Below are positions 16,728 through 25,191 of a stretch of 64,000 nt of DNA, piece by piece. Numbering within the stretch: position 1 is the stretch's first letter; every line of letters starts with the position of its first letter. The translations under genes and the position numbers were made by a program. The notes beneath the pieces were generated by a model, which saw only the letters and a list, made by a program, of their open reading frames with translations, was not told where the DNA came from and ran no database searches. The stretch lies in NCBI GenBank assembly GCA_947478465.1, contig CANJWH010000004.1:35102-99101 (forward strand). Direction: 5' to 3'. Source of the DNA: Bacteroidota bacterium (lineage in GTDB: Bacteria > Bacteroidota > Bacteroidia > SXHM01).

Positions 16728-17653
16728 AGCTTTTTTGTTATTTCTGATAAAACACCCTCTTTTAATGCGAAGGTAGAAAGCCTCATTTTTTTTATGTCAA
16801 ATTCACGCAAAATGAAATTAGTAAACAATGATGCAAGGACAATCATATCTACCCGCATTTCAATTAATCCTTCCATTTTGTAACGTTCATCAAGATTTGA
16901 TTTTATAATCAGGTTGTGAATTTTATTAAAATCTTCGAGATTAAATTCGTAAGAAGTTTTGTTGTCAAGCGTTTTCTCTTGGTGAAACCTGCAAAAAATC
17001 ATTTCTGCAAAAGTATCAAACGAGCCTGAAGAACCAATTAGCGTATCAATCGGATGTTGCTCAACAGCTTTGAAAAGTGGCTGCAGTTTTTCTCTTAAAT
17101 AATTATCGATTTTTTGAATTTCGAACTCCGTAACCGGTTCAGAATGTTTAAAGAATTCATACATCCGAGAAACGCCTAAATCAAAACTATGCTTCCAGAA
17201 AATCTGTTCATTATTACAAATGATGAACTCTGTGCTTCCTCCGCCAATATCCATCACCAGAGCCTTGTCTGGGCCTATGTCCAATGCCTGACGAACACCG
17301 GCATAAATCAGTTCTGCTTCTTTTTCTCCTGAGATAATATTTACTTCAATATCGGTCTGTTTTTTAATTTCAGCTACAAAATCATTTCCATTTTTCGCGC
17401 TTCTCACTGCAGAAGTAGCAAAGGCAAAAATCTTTGTTACACTGTATCTATTAGCAGTTTCAAGATGTTTTTGCATTGCATCAATACCGCGTTGAAATGG
17501 AGATGGCGTAATAACATTGGTATTTATTCCACCTTCACCAAGCTTCACTGCAATCTTAGTGTTGAAAATAATTTTGTAAGAATGATTGGCGGCAATTTCA
17601 GCCACCATCAGGTTAAATGTATTCGTGCCTAAATCTATGATTGCAATTCGCAC
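16724..17653 (-). CDS. Ppx/GppA family phosphatase (short form)
   Basis: Predicted exopolyphosphatase or (p)ppGpp-precursor phosphatase of the ASKHA fold, 309 residues. The two nucleotide/phosphate-binding loops are visible as AIIDLGTNTFNLMVAEI at the N-terminus and LVMDIGGGSTEFII in the middle, with IGSSGSFDTFAEM later. It lacks the C-terminal HD-like domain of longer Ppx proteins. It is translationally coupled to the sigma-54 activator (ATGA overlap) and lies 10 bases behind the ABC permease, so it is in one operon with natA-like genes. Polyphosphate or ppGpp signalling tied to sigma-54 control is an inference. Confidence 0.9.
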   Translation of the reverse strand: MRIAIIDLGTNTFNLMVAEIAANHSYKIIFNTKIAVKLGEGGINTNVITPSPFQRGIDAMQKHLETANRYSVTKIFAFATSAVRSAKNGNDFVAEIKKQTDIEVNIISGEKEAELIYAGVRQALDIGPDKALVMDIGGGSTEFIICNNEQIFWKHSFDLGVSRMYEFFKHSEPVTEFEIQKIDNYLREKLQPLFKAVEQHPIDTLIGSSGSFDTFAEMIFCRFHQEKTLDNKTSYEFNLEDFNKIHNLIIKSNLDERYKMEGLIEMRVDMIVLASLFTNFILREFDIKKMRLSTFALKEGVLSEITKKL

Positions 17654-17663
17654 AAGGTTGATT

Positions 17664-18998
17664 TTAGTGATAACGAATCCATTTCCATAATTCTTTGTAA
17701 TTCACTTTTTTGCCATACATAAGAATTCCTGTGCGGTAAATTTTACCAGCAAACCAAGTCGTTGCAATAAAACCGATAATCAGCAACGACATAGAAATCC
17801 ATAAATCTGTGTAAGGATAAGGTATCCCGAAAGGCAGGCGAACCATCATAATTATTGGTGATGTAAATGGAATTATAGAAAACCAGAATGCCATTGGCCC
17901 TTCAGGATTATTCATAACAAACTGTGCCATTACAAATGAAAGAATAAGCGGAATGGTAATCGGGAGCATGAATTGTTGTGTGTCGGCCTCATTGTCAACT
18001 GCTGCACCAACAGCGGCAAATAATGCACCATATAGCAAATAGCCGCCAATGAAGTAAAAGATAAAAGCACCAATAAGTAATGGGAAATTTATCTTATCAA
18101 TACTTTTCCAGATTTCGTCCATATCTTCAGCAGCAGGTTGTTGTGCTTGCATATTTGGTTGTAATGCTGGTTGTCCGTTCATTGTCTGCTCCATAGGAAC
18201 CGGAGCCGGAAGTGAATTTTTTTCTACTCCCAAAAATCCTTTTGCTGCAGAAACAATTGTTGTAGTCAAAAATATCCAAAGCAAAAACTGAGTCAATCCA
18301 ACCATTGCAATACCTATTATTTTTCCCATCATCAGTTGAAATGGCTTTACTGAAGAAATAATTACTTCAACAATACGGTTTGATTTTTCTTCTATAACAC
18401 CGCGCATTACCTGAGCACCATAAAGGAATATGAAAAAATAAATCAAAACACCGCCCAGCATTCCTACTACCATACTCAACTCCGTATTCTTGCTTTCTTT
18501 TACACCGCTTTCATATTTGCTTTTGCGCATTTTTATATCGGTCTTGGCTGCAGCCAGAGTTTTTTTATCAATGCCTGCTTCTGATAGTTTCAGACTTTCC
18601 AACTCATTTTCAATGGAAGTTTCAATGAACATAATGGTATTAAAACCCGGTTGTTTTTTATAAATTATTTCCGCACCATTGCTGTTAATAATGTTTTGAG
18701 GAATGTAAAGTACAGCAGAATAATAATCTTCATCTAATTGTTTTTCTGCTTCCTTGATATTCATGTCTTTCACAAAATGAAACTTCAGATTATCCTTGTC
18801 AGAAAAACTGTTGTTGAATAATAAACTCTCGTCCACAACAAGCACATCCGTTTTTTCATCTTCCTGTGTTGCCATCCAGATAGGCACAACAAACAATGCA
18901 CCCATCAGCAGCGGGCCAAGGATTGTCATGATGATGAATGACTTTTGTTTTACCCGGGTAAGGTACTCGCGTTTTATGATAAGAACTATTTTATGCAT
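17664..18998 (-). CDS. ABC-2 type transporter permease (NatB-like)
   Basis: Inner-membrane permease of 444 residues. The N-terminal helix (QKSFIIMTILGPLLMGALFVVPIW) is followed by a ~150-residue extracytoplasmic domain and about five further membrane helices with VMRGVIEEKSNRIVEVIISSVKPFQLMMGKIIG, typical of NatB/YhaP permeases that export Na+ or act in membrane stress. A hydrophilic Gln/Pro-rich insert (MQAQQPAAEDMDEI region) lies between helices. Its start overlaps the stop of the ATPase gene by 8 bases, so both form one transporter. Confidence 0.9.
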   Translation of the reverse strand: MHKIVLIIKREYLTRVKQKSFIIMTILGPLLMGALFVVPIWMATQEDEKTDVLVVDESLLFNNSFSDKDNLKFHFVKDMNIKEAEKQLDEDYYSAVLYIPQNIINSNGAEIIYKKQPGFNTIMFIETSIENELESLKLSEAGIDKKTLAAAKTDIKMRKSKYESGVKESKNTELSMVVGMLGGVLIYFFIFLYGAQVMRGVIEEKSNRIVEVIISSVKPFQLMMGKIIGIAMVGLTQFLLWIFLTTTIVSAAKGFLGVEKNSLPAPVPMEQTMNGQPALQPNMQAQQPAAEDMDEIWKSIDKINFPLLIGAFIFYFIGGYLLYGALFAAVGAAVDNEADTQQFMLPITIPLILSFVMAQFVMNNPEGPMAFWFSIIPFTSPIIMMVRLPFGIPYPYTDLWISMSLLIIGFIATTWFAGKIYRTGILMYGKKVNYKELWKWIRYH

Positions 18999-19926
18999 GT
19001 GCCAGTTTTTTTAAAGCGTTCATTTCGTTTACTTTCTGAATAAAAATATCATTCATTGCAGGAATTTCTTCTTTGAATGAAACAATATTTACACGGGGAA
19101 TAAGTGCAGACAGTAATTCGTTTGAATTATGATTCCCGATTTTTATTCTCACCACTTTTTTGCCGTCATCTTCTTCTGTTGCAAGTAAATCAAAACCTGC
19201 GGGAAGCTGCAATCCGCTTCCACTTTGATCAAGATAGGCAACTTCCCAGATATTGTTTTTATAAGCCGAACGGATTTCTGAAACTGATCCGTCCAATATT
19301 TTTTTTGATTGATTAATGAGTGCAATGTCATCACATAATTCTTCAACTGAGCCCATATTATGAGTTGAGAAGATAATGGTTGTGCCATTTTTCTTTAGCC
19401 TCAGAATTTCTTCTTTTATTATATTGGTATTAATAGGGTCAAAGCCGCTGAAAGGTTCATCTAATATGAGTAATTCGGGTTCATGCAGAATAGTGACAAT
19501 GAACTGAACTTTTTGCGCCATACCCTTTGAAAGTTCTTCAACTTTCTTTTTCCACCAGCTTTCAATCTCAAATTTTTCAAACCAATATTTTAGTTTGGTT
19601 AGTGCATCTTTTCGGCTCAAACCTTTCAGTTGTGCAAGATATAATGCCTGTTCACCAACTTCCATTTTTTTATACAAGCCACGTTCTTCCGGCAGGTACC
19701 CAATTTTTTCGGTGTCAGCAGCAATAAGTTTTCTTCCATGGAAATACAGTGTTCCACTATCAGGCGCTGTAATTTGCGTAATCATTCTGATGAGTGTTGT
19801 TTTACCTGCGCCATTAGGACCAAGTAAACCAAAGATGCTATTTTCTCTTACGCTAATGCTCACATCATCCAAAGCAAGATGCGTTGCATATCTTTTGGTA
19901 ATATTTTCTGCTTTAAAAATCTCCAT
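18991..19926 (-). CDS. ABC transporter ATP-binding protein (NatA-like, DUF4162 tail)
   Basis: Cytoplasmic ATPase of 311 residues driving the adjacent permease. Walker A GLLGPNGAGKTTLIRM, ABC signature ELSKGMAQKVQFI and Walker B ELLILDEPFSGFDP are all intact, with the switch His in IIFSTHNMGS. The C-terminal ~80 residues form a DUF4162-like tail, as in NatA/YhaQ proteins. It is the first gene of the minus-strand operon ATPase-permease-ppx/gppA-sigma-54 activator. Confidence 0.95.
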   Translation of the reverse strand: MEIFKAENITKRYATHLALDDVSISVRENSIFGLLGPNGAGKTTLIRMITQITAPDSGTLYFHGRKLIAADTEKIGYLPEERGLYKKMEVGEQALYLAQLKGLSRKDALTKLKYWFEKFEIESWWKKKVEELSKGMAQKVQFIVTILHEPELLILDEPFSGFDPINTNIIKEEILRLKKNGTTIIFSTHNMGSVEELCDDIALINQSKKILDGSVSEIRSAYKNNIWEVAYLDQSGSGLQLPAGFDLLATEEDDGKKVVRIKIGNHNSNELLSALIPRVNIVSFKEEIPAMNDIFIQKVNEMNALKKLAHA

Positions 19927-19960
19927 GTATTTCTGATGTTAAAATATGATACTAAGTAAC

Positions 19961-19992
19961 AAAAAAATCCCCCGCGTATAGCGAGGGAGTTT
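19961..19992 (-). terminator. Rho-independent terminator of grpE-dnaJ
   Basis: On the minus strand CTCCCTCGC tatac GCGGGGGA forms an 8-bp stem (one mismatch) followed by seven T residues, right after the dnaJ stop at 20000. It separates dnaJ from the ABC operon. Confidence 0.85.
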
Positions 19993-19999
19993 TTATTAA

Positions 20000-21160
20000 T
20001 CAATGAAAGTAGTCTTTCATTTTCTCGAAAAAACTTTTGTCGTTTTTATCAGGTTTGGGTTTAAAGTTTTCTGAGTTGCGCAGTTTTTCAAGCAAAGTGC
20101 GTTCTTCAGGGCTTAAATTTTTAGGTGTCCATACGTTAATGTCAACCAATATATCCCCTTTGTGTCTGGTATTATTTATATCAGGTAACCCTTTGTCACG
20201 CAGGCGTAATACTTTTCCACCTTGTGTCCCGGGTTCAATTTTTATTCGGGCTTTTCCGTCAATGGTAGGCACTTCAATGCTTGTTCCTAACGCTGCATCA
20301 ATAAAGCTTACATGTAAATCGTAGTGCAGATTTATTCCATCTCTCTTTAATTGTTCATGTGGCTCTTCTTCAATTGCAATAATTAAATCTCCTGCAATTC
20401 CGCCTCTGGCTGCTGCATTTCCTTTGCCATTCATGGAAAGTTGCATCTCATCACTAACACCTGCGGGAATATTTATTTCAATTACTTCGTCACCTTTTAC
20501 AATGCCATCACCAAAACAAGTATTGCATTTATTTTTTATGGTTTTTCCTTCACCACCACAGTGTGGACATGTTGTGGTAGTCTGCATTCTGCCCAGAATG
20601 GTATCTGTTACTCTTGTAACTTGTCCTGAACCGTGACAGGTAGTGCAATTTGAAAATCCTGAAGCATTTTCAGCGCCAGTACCTTTGCAACCAGTACACG
20701 AAATGTATTTGTTTACCTTGATTTTTTTCTGCGCTCCGTTCGCAATTTCTTCCAGATTAAGTTTTACTTTAACACGAAGATTGGTGCCGCGGTTTACTCT
20801 TCTTCCACCGCCACCTGAGCCTCTCCCGAAACCGCCACCAAAACTGCCGCTTCCGAAAATGTCACCAAACTGGCTGAAAATATCTTCCATGTTCATGCCA
20901 CCACCACTGAAACCGCCATGTCCGCCACCATTATTTCCCATTCCGGCATGGCCAAATTGGTCGTAGCGACTGCGTTTGTCTTTGTCACTTAAAATTTCAT
21001 AAGCTTCAGCAGCTTCCTTGAATTTGTCTTCCGATGCCTTATCACCCGGATTTTTATCAGGGTGATATTTCAGAGCCATTTTGCGATAAGCTTTTTTTAT
21101 TTCAGCCTCATCCGCATTGCGGGCTACACCTAATATTTCGTAAAAATCTTTCTTAGCCAT
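20000..21160 (-). CDS. dnaJ: Chaperone protein DnaJ
   Basis: Hsp40 co-chaperone that stimulates DnaK ATPase and delivers substrates. The 386 residues show a J domain with HPD (YHPDKNPGD), a Gly/Phe-rich linker ([12 protein letters not shown]...), four CxxCxGxG zinc repeats ([32 protein letters not shown]) and the two C-terminal beta domains. It is 10 bases behind grpE and shares its transcript. dnaK itself is not in the window. No CIRCE or ROSE-like element is evident. Confidence 0.98.
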   Translation of the reverse strand: MAKKDFYEILGVARNADEAEIKKAYRKMALKYHPDKNPGDKASEDKFKEAAEAYEILSDKDKRSRYDQFGHAGMGNNGGGHGGFSGGGMNMEDIFSQFGDIFGSGSFGGGFGRGSGGGGRRVNRGTNLRVKVKLNLEEIANGAQKKIKVNKYISCTGCKGTGAENASGFSNCTTCHGSGQVTRVTDTILGRMQTTTTCPHCGGEGKTIKNKCNTCFGDGIVKGDEVIEINIPAGVSDEMQLSMNGKGNAAARGGIAGDLIIAIEEEPHEQLKRDGINLHYDLHVSFIDAALGTSIEVPTIDGKARIKIEPGTQGGKVLRLRDKGLPDINNTRHKGDILVDINVWTPKNLSPEERTLLEKLRNSENFKPKPDKNDKSFFEKMKDYFH

Positions 21161-21170
21161 TCAATTAATT

Positions 21171-21743
21171 TTAATTTCCTACAATAACTTTTGCAAAACG
21201 AATAACCTTGCCGTTGAGTGAATACCCTTTTTCAAGTTCTTCAACAACTTTGCCTTTCAAATCTTCGCTGGGAGCAGGAATGTTGGTTATTGCTTCGTGA
21301 ATATCAGCATCGAAATTCTGCCCTTTGCTTTCCATTGCTGCCAGTCCTTTTTGTTGCAAATTAGTTCTCAGTTTATTGAAAATTAGTTCTACACCTTCTT
21401 TTACTGCAGTGATATCCTTTGCTTCATTCATTGCAATCATTGCACGTTCAAAATCATCTAAAATTGGAAGCAGAACCTTGAAAATATCTTCTCCCGCAGT
21501 TTTGTGAAGTTCTATTTTTTCTTTTTGTGTACGCTTGCGGTAATTGTCAAACTCAGAATATAGGCGGATATATTTATCATTCAATTCTTCAACTTTGGCA
21601 TTAAGCTGTTTCTCAATGTTTTCAATTGCTTCGGTAATCGGTTGTATATTTTCCTGTTCAGTGTTTTGGTTTTCTTCAATACCAGTGCCCTGAGGTATAT
21701 TTTCGTTTTCCTGAATCTCTGTCTTATTTTCTTCTGTTGTCAT
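21171..21743 (-). CDS. grpE: Nucleotide exchange factor GrpE
   Basis: Exchanges ADP for ATP on DnaK. An acidic, disordered N-terminus (MTTEENKTEIQENEN...) leads into a long coiled coil (AIENIEKQLNAKVEELNDKYIRLYSEFDNYRKRTQKEK) and the GrpE head (FDADIHEAI, GKVVEELEKGYSLNGKVIRFAKVIV). I start at ATG 21743; the track start at 21794 adds 17 unlikely residues but cannot be excluded, since a -7 box lies upstream of both. It heads grpE-dnaJ. Confidence 0.95.
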   Translation of the reverse strand: MTTEENKTEIQENENIPQGTGIEENQNTEQENIQPITEAIENIEKQLNAKVEELNDKYIRLYSEFDNYRKRTQKEKIELHKTAGEDIFKVLLPILDDFERAMIAMNEAKDITAVKEGVELIFNKLRTNLQQKGLAAMESKGQNFDADIHEAITNIPAPSEDLKGKVVEELEKGYSLNGKVIRFAKVIVGN

Positions 21744-21806
21744 CTTATTTTTAGCATTAACATTGTCCAATCCGCCCTTCAAATAACCTGCCATTGCGTG
21801 ATTTAA

Positions 21807-21817
21807 GACAATTTGTC
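21807..21817. promoter_or_regulatory. Short palindrome in the grpE / CoA-transferase divergent region
   Basis: GACAATTTGTC (GACA att TGTC) lies downstream of the predicted grpE -7 box on the minus strand, in the untranslated leader if grpE starts at 21743. It is too short to be convincing as an operator. Confidence 0.2.
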
Positions 21818-21840
21818 AGCGGGTTATTTTTATGAGGGCG

Positions 21841-21848
21841 CAAAAATA
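21841..21848 (-). promoter_or_regulatory. Bacteroidota -7 box for grpE-dnaJ
   Basis: Minus-strand TATTTTTG fits TAnnTTTG and lies 47 bases before the 21794 start and about 100 before 21743. Confidence 0.4.
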
Positions 21849-21883
21849 ACAAACCATGCCAAACATTAACTTAATCTGCTAAG

Positions 21884-21891
21884 TATATTTG
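21884..21891 (+). promoter_or_regulatory. Bacteroidota -7 box for the CoA-transferase gene
   Basis: TATATTTG fits TAnnTTTG, 25 bases before ATG 21916, and overlaps the TTG that the ORF track uses as start (21889). It decides for ATG 21916. With the box at 21841 it makes this a divergent promoter region. Confidence 0.5.
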
Positions 21892-21915
21892 GCAATTATT
21901 AGTAACACATTATTA

Positions 21916-23193
21916 ATGAAAACTAAGATAGTAAATGCACAGGAAGCAGTAAGTGTTATCCAATCAGGTCAACGGGTTTTTGTGCAGGGAAGTGCAGCAA
22001 CTCCATTGCGCCTTTTGCATGCTTTGGAGCATCGCGCAAATGAATTGCGTAAGGTTGAATTGGTTTGCCTAAGCGTATTAGGGGATTTAGGAATAAATAA
22101 GCCTGAATATAGTGACAGCTTTTATTTCAATGCCTTATTTGTTTCGGAACCCATTCGTAAAAACGTGAATGGTAAAAATGGTGATTATGTTCCTGTTTTT
22201 TTAAGCGAAATCCATTTACTCTTTGAAAAAAATATTCTATCCCTTGATGTTGCACTTATTCATGTTTCGCCACCGGATAAACATGGATTTTGTTCGTTGG
22301 GTGTTTCGGTAGATATAACACGAGCTGCAGTTAAACATGCAAAGCATGTAGTCGCTCAGGTAAATCCGCAAATGCCCCGCACACATGGGGATGGGCTTAT
22401 CCATATCAGTGAAATTGATACGATGGTTGAAGTTAATGAAGCATTACCGGAAGTTGATTATGGAAAACAAGTAAGTGATTGCGAAAGAACAATTGGCAAA
22501 AATGTGGCTTCATTGATTGATGACCGTGCAACTTTGCAAATGGGTATTGGAACAATTCCTGATGCTGTTATGGAATGTTTGGGAAATCATAAAGACTTAG
22601 GTGTGCATACCGAAATGTTTTCAGATGGCGTAATGCATTTAATGCAGAAAGGTGCAATTACCAATAAGTTCAAAAGAAAGCACCGGGGTAAAGTTGCCAC
22701 TTCATTTGCAATAGGAACCCGACAGCTTTATGATTTTGTTGATGATAACCCTCAGTTTGCTTTTCTGGAAGCCGGTTACGTCAATGATGGAAGCATTATC
22801 AGAACCAATCCCGGAGTGATTGCCATTAACAGCGCTATTGAAATTGATTTAACCGGACAGGTTTGTGCAGATTCAATAGGAACTAAGCTTTATTCCGGTG
22901 TGGGCGGACAAATGGATTTTATGCGTGGTGCTGCATTGTCAGAAGGCGGAAAACCGATCATTGCAATGTCTTCCGTTACTTCAAAAGGTCAGTCCAAAAT
23001 TGTTTCTTTTCTTAAACCCGGAGCTGGTGTAGTTACTACCCGTGCGCATGTGCATTATGTGGTTACAGAATATGGCATTGCTTATTTGTTTGGGAAAAAC
23101 ATGAAACAGCGTATGCATGAACTAATAAAGATTGCTCATCCCGATCACAGAGAACAATTGGAAAAAGAGGCATTTGAAATATTTCCCAAATAA
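21916..23193 (+). CDS. Acetyl-CoA hydrolase/transferase family protein (4-hydroxybutyrate CoA-transferase-like)
   Basis: Predicted cytoplasmic CoA-transferase moving CoA between acetyl-CoA and a carboxylic acid; some relatives hydrolyse acetyl-CoA. The N-terminal half has GQRVFVQGSAATPL and VALIHVSPPDKHGFCSLG; the C-terminal half has GIGTIPDAVMECL, the probable catalytic Glu in GVHTEMFSDGV, and KIVSFLKPGAGVVTTRAHVHYVVTEYGIA. From ATG 21916 it is 425 residues, normal for the family. It is a single gene with its own promoter and terminator. The acid substrate (butyrate, 4-hydroxybutyrate or other) is not certain. Confidence 0.9.
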   Translation: MKTKIVNAQEAVSVIQSGQRVFVQGSAATPLRLLHALEHRANELRKVELVCLSVLGDLGINKPEYSDSFYFNALFVSEPIRKNVNGKNGDYVPVFLSEIHLLFEKNILSLDVALIHVSPPDKHGFCSLGVSVDITRAAVKHAKHVVAQVNPQMPRTHGDGLIHISEIDTMVEVNEALPEVDYGKQVSDCERTIGKNVASLIDDRATLQMGIGTIPDAVMECLGNHKDLGVHTEMFSDGVMHLMQKGAITNKFKRKHRGKVATSFAIGTRQLYDFVDDNPQFAFLEAGYVNDGSIIRTNPGVIAINSAIEIDLTGQVCADSIGTKLYSGVGGQMDFMRGAALSEGGKPIIAMSSVTSKGQSKIVSFLKPGAGVVTTRAHVHYVVTEYGIAYLFGKNMKQRMHELIKIAHPDHREQLEKEAFEIFPK

Positions 23194-23220
23194 AAAAGCC
23201 CCGAAATTTCGGGGCTTTTT
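23193..23220. terminator. Bidirectional terminator
   Basis: AAAAAGCCCCGAAATTTCGGGGCTTTTT is a perfect 14-bp-arm palindrome with T runs on both strands, placed between the converging CoA-transferase and TlpA-like genes, so it can end both. Confidence 0.95.
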
Positions 23221-23237
23221 ATTTTTTCTCACGATTC

Positions 23238-23780
23238 TTATTTTATCAAATACTGTTCGATTGCTTGCTCTAATGCAGGTCCGCGCAGGTTCTGTCCTAT
23301 AATAATTCCTTTGCCGTCAATAAGCCAGTTTGTTGGAATGCCTCGAACTCCATAAGCAGCAGCTGCTGCAGAATTCCAGCCCATTAAATCACTAACGTGA
23401 GTGTCCCAGATTAATCCATCAGTTTGAATTCCGTTTTTCCAGGCTTGTGCATTTTGGTCGAGTGAAACACCAAAAACTGTGAAGCCCTTTCCACGGGTAA
23501 AATTTGCATCTTTATATTTATTGTAAGCCATAACCACATTTGGGTTTTCTATGCGGCAAGGGCGGCACCATGAAGCCCAGAAGTCAATTAATACAATTTT
23601 GCCTTTCAATGAAGAAAGAGCCACATCAATACCCTCAGGATTTTTGAATTTAAGTTCGGGAGCTATATCGCCTACCGCAAGTCCAATTTTAGGTGAGGTT
23701 GCAGTTGCTCCGGTTTGAGCATAAGTTCCAGCCTGAAAAATAATAAGAGTAATAAATGAAAGAAAAAGTGATTTGTTCAT
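23238..23780 (-). CDS. TlpA/ResA-like thiol-disulfide oxidoreductase, exported
   Basis: Predicted periplasmic thioredoxin-fold reductase, possibly for cytochrome c maturation or envelope disulfides. ATG 23780 gives the signal peptide MNKSLFLSFITLIIFQAGTYAQ (180 residues); the track start 24 bases further up is less likely. The active site is FWASWCRPCRIENP, preceded by GDIAPELKFKNPEG and LSSLKGKIVLID. GIPTNWLIDGKGIIIG holds the cis-Pro region. It stands alone, sharing the bidirectional terminator. Confidence 0.9.
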   Translation of the reverse strand: MNKSLFLSFITLIIFQAGTYAQTGATATSPKIGLAVGDIAPELKFKNPEGIDVALSSLKGKIVLIDFWASWCRPCRIENPNVVMAYNKYKDANFTRGKGFTVFGVSLDQNAQAWKNGIQTDGLIWDTHVSDLMGWNSAAAAAYGVRGIPTNWLIDGKGIIIGQNLRGPALEQAIEQYLIK

Positions 23781-23833
23781 GTTTCGTTTTTTAATGTTTT
23801 GCAAAGTTAAACAATAATGTTGCCAAAAAAGTT

Positions 23834-25141
23834 TTAATCTATTCTCACAATGTTTGCCCCGATTTTATTCAACCTTTCGTCAATATGCTGGTATCCGCGG
23901 TCAATCTGTTCAATATTGTGAATGGTGCTTTTGCCTTTTGCAGAAAGTGCTGCAATCAGCAGCGCATTCCCCGCACGAATATCAGGCGAAGTCATTTCAA
24001 TACCTTTCAATGAATGTTTTTTGTCCATGCCTATAACAGTTGCACGGTGCGGGTCACAAAGAATAATCTGTGCCCCCATGTCTATTAATTTGTCTACAAA
24101 GAATAAACGGCTTTCAAACATTTTCTGGTGAATGAGAACACTGCCTTTTGCCTGAGTTGCCACCACAAGAACTATACTGATTAAGTCGGGTGTAAAACCT
24201 GGCCATATAGCATCAGCAACTGTAAGAATGGAGCCGTCAATAAAGGTATCAATCTCATAGTGTTCCTGAGCAGGAATGTAAATATCATCGCCTCTTCGCT
24301 CCATTTTTATTCCTAAACGTTTGAAGGTATCAGGAATAATTCCGAGGTGTTCATAGCCAACATCTTTAATTGTTATTTCGCTTTGCGTCATGGCTGCAAG
24401 GCCAATGAAACTGCCTATCTCCACCATGTCGGGAAGCAAACGGTGTTTGCACCCGGTCATTGAATCCACGCCCTCTACAGTAAGCATATTTGAACCAATA
24501 CCGGAAATTTTAGCGCCCATACTGTTCAGCATTTTGCAAAGTTGTTGAACATAAGGCTCGCAAGCAGCATTGTAAATAGTAGTAATTCCTTTTGCCATTA
24601 CAGCAGCCATTACAATGTTTGCTGTTCCTGTTACCGAAGCTTCATCCAATAGCATGTAGCAGCCTTTCAGTTTATCTGATTCGACTTTGTAGAACTTTGT
24701 AACCGAATCATAAATAAATTTCGCGCCCAGATTTTGGAAACCTATAAAGTGTGTATCCAATCTTCTCCGCCCGATTTTATCTCCACCCGGACTTGGAATA
24801 TATCCTTTGCCAAAACGTGCCAGGAGAGGACCAACAATCATAATTGAGCCTCTCAAACCTGAAGCTAGTTTTTTGAAATTGTCAGAGTTCAGAAATTCTA
24901 AATCAACAGAATCTGCCTGAAATGTAAATTCTTCGTGTCCGGTTTTCTCCACTTTTACGCCAAGTGCAGCCAATAATTCAATCAGTTTGTTTACATCTCG
25001 GATGTCTGGAATATTGCTAATCGTAACTTTTTCGGGAGTAAGTAACACTGCACATATCACCTGCAATGCTTCATTCTTTGCTCCTTGCGGAATTAATTCG
25101 CCTTTGAGGCGCAGACCACCGGTTATTTCAAATTTGCTCAC
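23834..25141 (-). CDS. murA: UDP-N-acetylglucosamine 1-carboxyvinyltransferase (Asp-type)
   Basis: First committed step of peptidoglycan synthesis: adds enolpyruvate from PEP to UDP-GlcNAc in the cytoplasm. The 435 residues follow the EPSP-synthase fold throughout (GAKNEALQVICA, IPDIRDVNKLIELL, MVEIGSFIGLAA, DIRAGNALLIAAL). The active-site loop reads PSPGGDKIGRR, so residue 121 is Asp where E. coli MurA has the Cys115 that fosfomycin alkylates. Asp keeps activity in other bacteria and makes the enzyme insensitive. The start codon is GTG (no in-frame ATG nearby). It lies 50 bases behind the EEP gene start on the same strand. Confidence 0.97.
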   Translation of the reverse strand: MSKFEITGGLRLKGELIPQGAKNEALQVICAVLLTPEKVTISNIPDIRDVNKLIELLAALGVKVEKTGHEEFTFQADSVDLEFLNSDNFKKLASGLRGSIMIVGPLLARFGKGYIPSPGGDKIGRRRLDTHFIGFQNLGAKFIYDSVTKFYKVESDKLKGCYMLLDEASVTGTANIVMAAVMAKGITTIYNAACEPYVQQLCKMLNSMGAKISGIGSNMLTVEGVDSMTGCKHRLLPDMVEIGSFIGLAAMTQSEITIKDVGYEHLGIIPDTFKRLGIKMERRGDDIYIPAQEHYEIDTFIDGSILTVADAIWPGFTPDLISIVLVVATQAKGSVLIHQKMFESRLFFVDKLIDMGAQIILCDPHRATVIGMDKKHSLKGIEMTSPDIRAGNALLIAALSAKGKSTIHNIEQIDRGYQHIDERLNKIGANIVRID

Positions 25142-25191
25142 GTTTTTTGTATTAATGTTTATGGCGTGAAATAAAAGAAAAAAATAATTGG

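Noticed and set aside
20643-20966. 107-aa plus-strand Pro-rich ORF opposite dnaJ
   Set aside because: It is the antisense reading of the Gly/Phe-rich and zinc-finger codons of dnaJ.
21744-21915. CIRCE heat-shock operator upstream of grpE
   Set aside because: No TTAGCACTC-N9-GAGTGCTAA or close variant is present; only a short GACAATTTGTC palindrome is seen.
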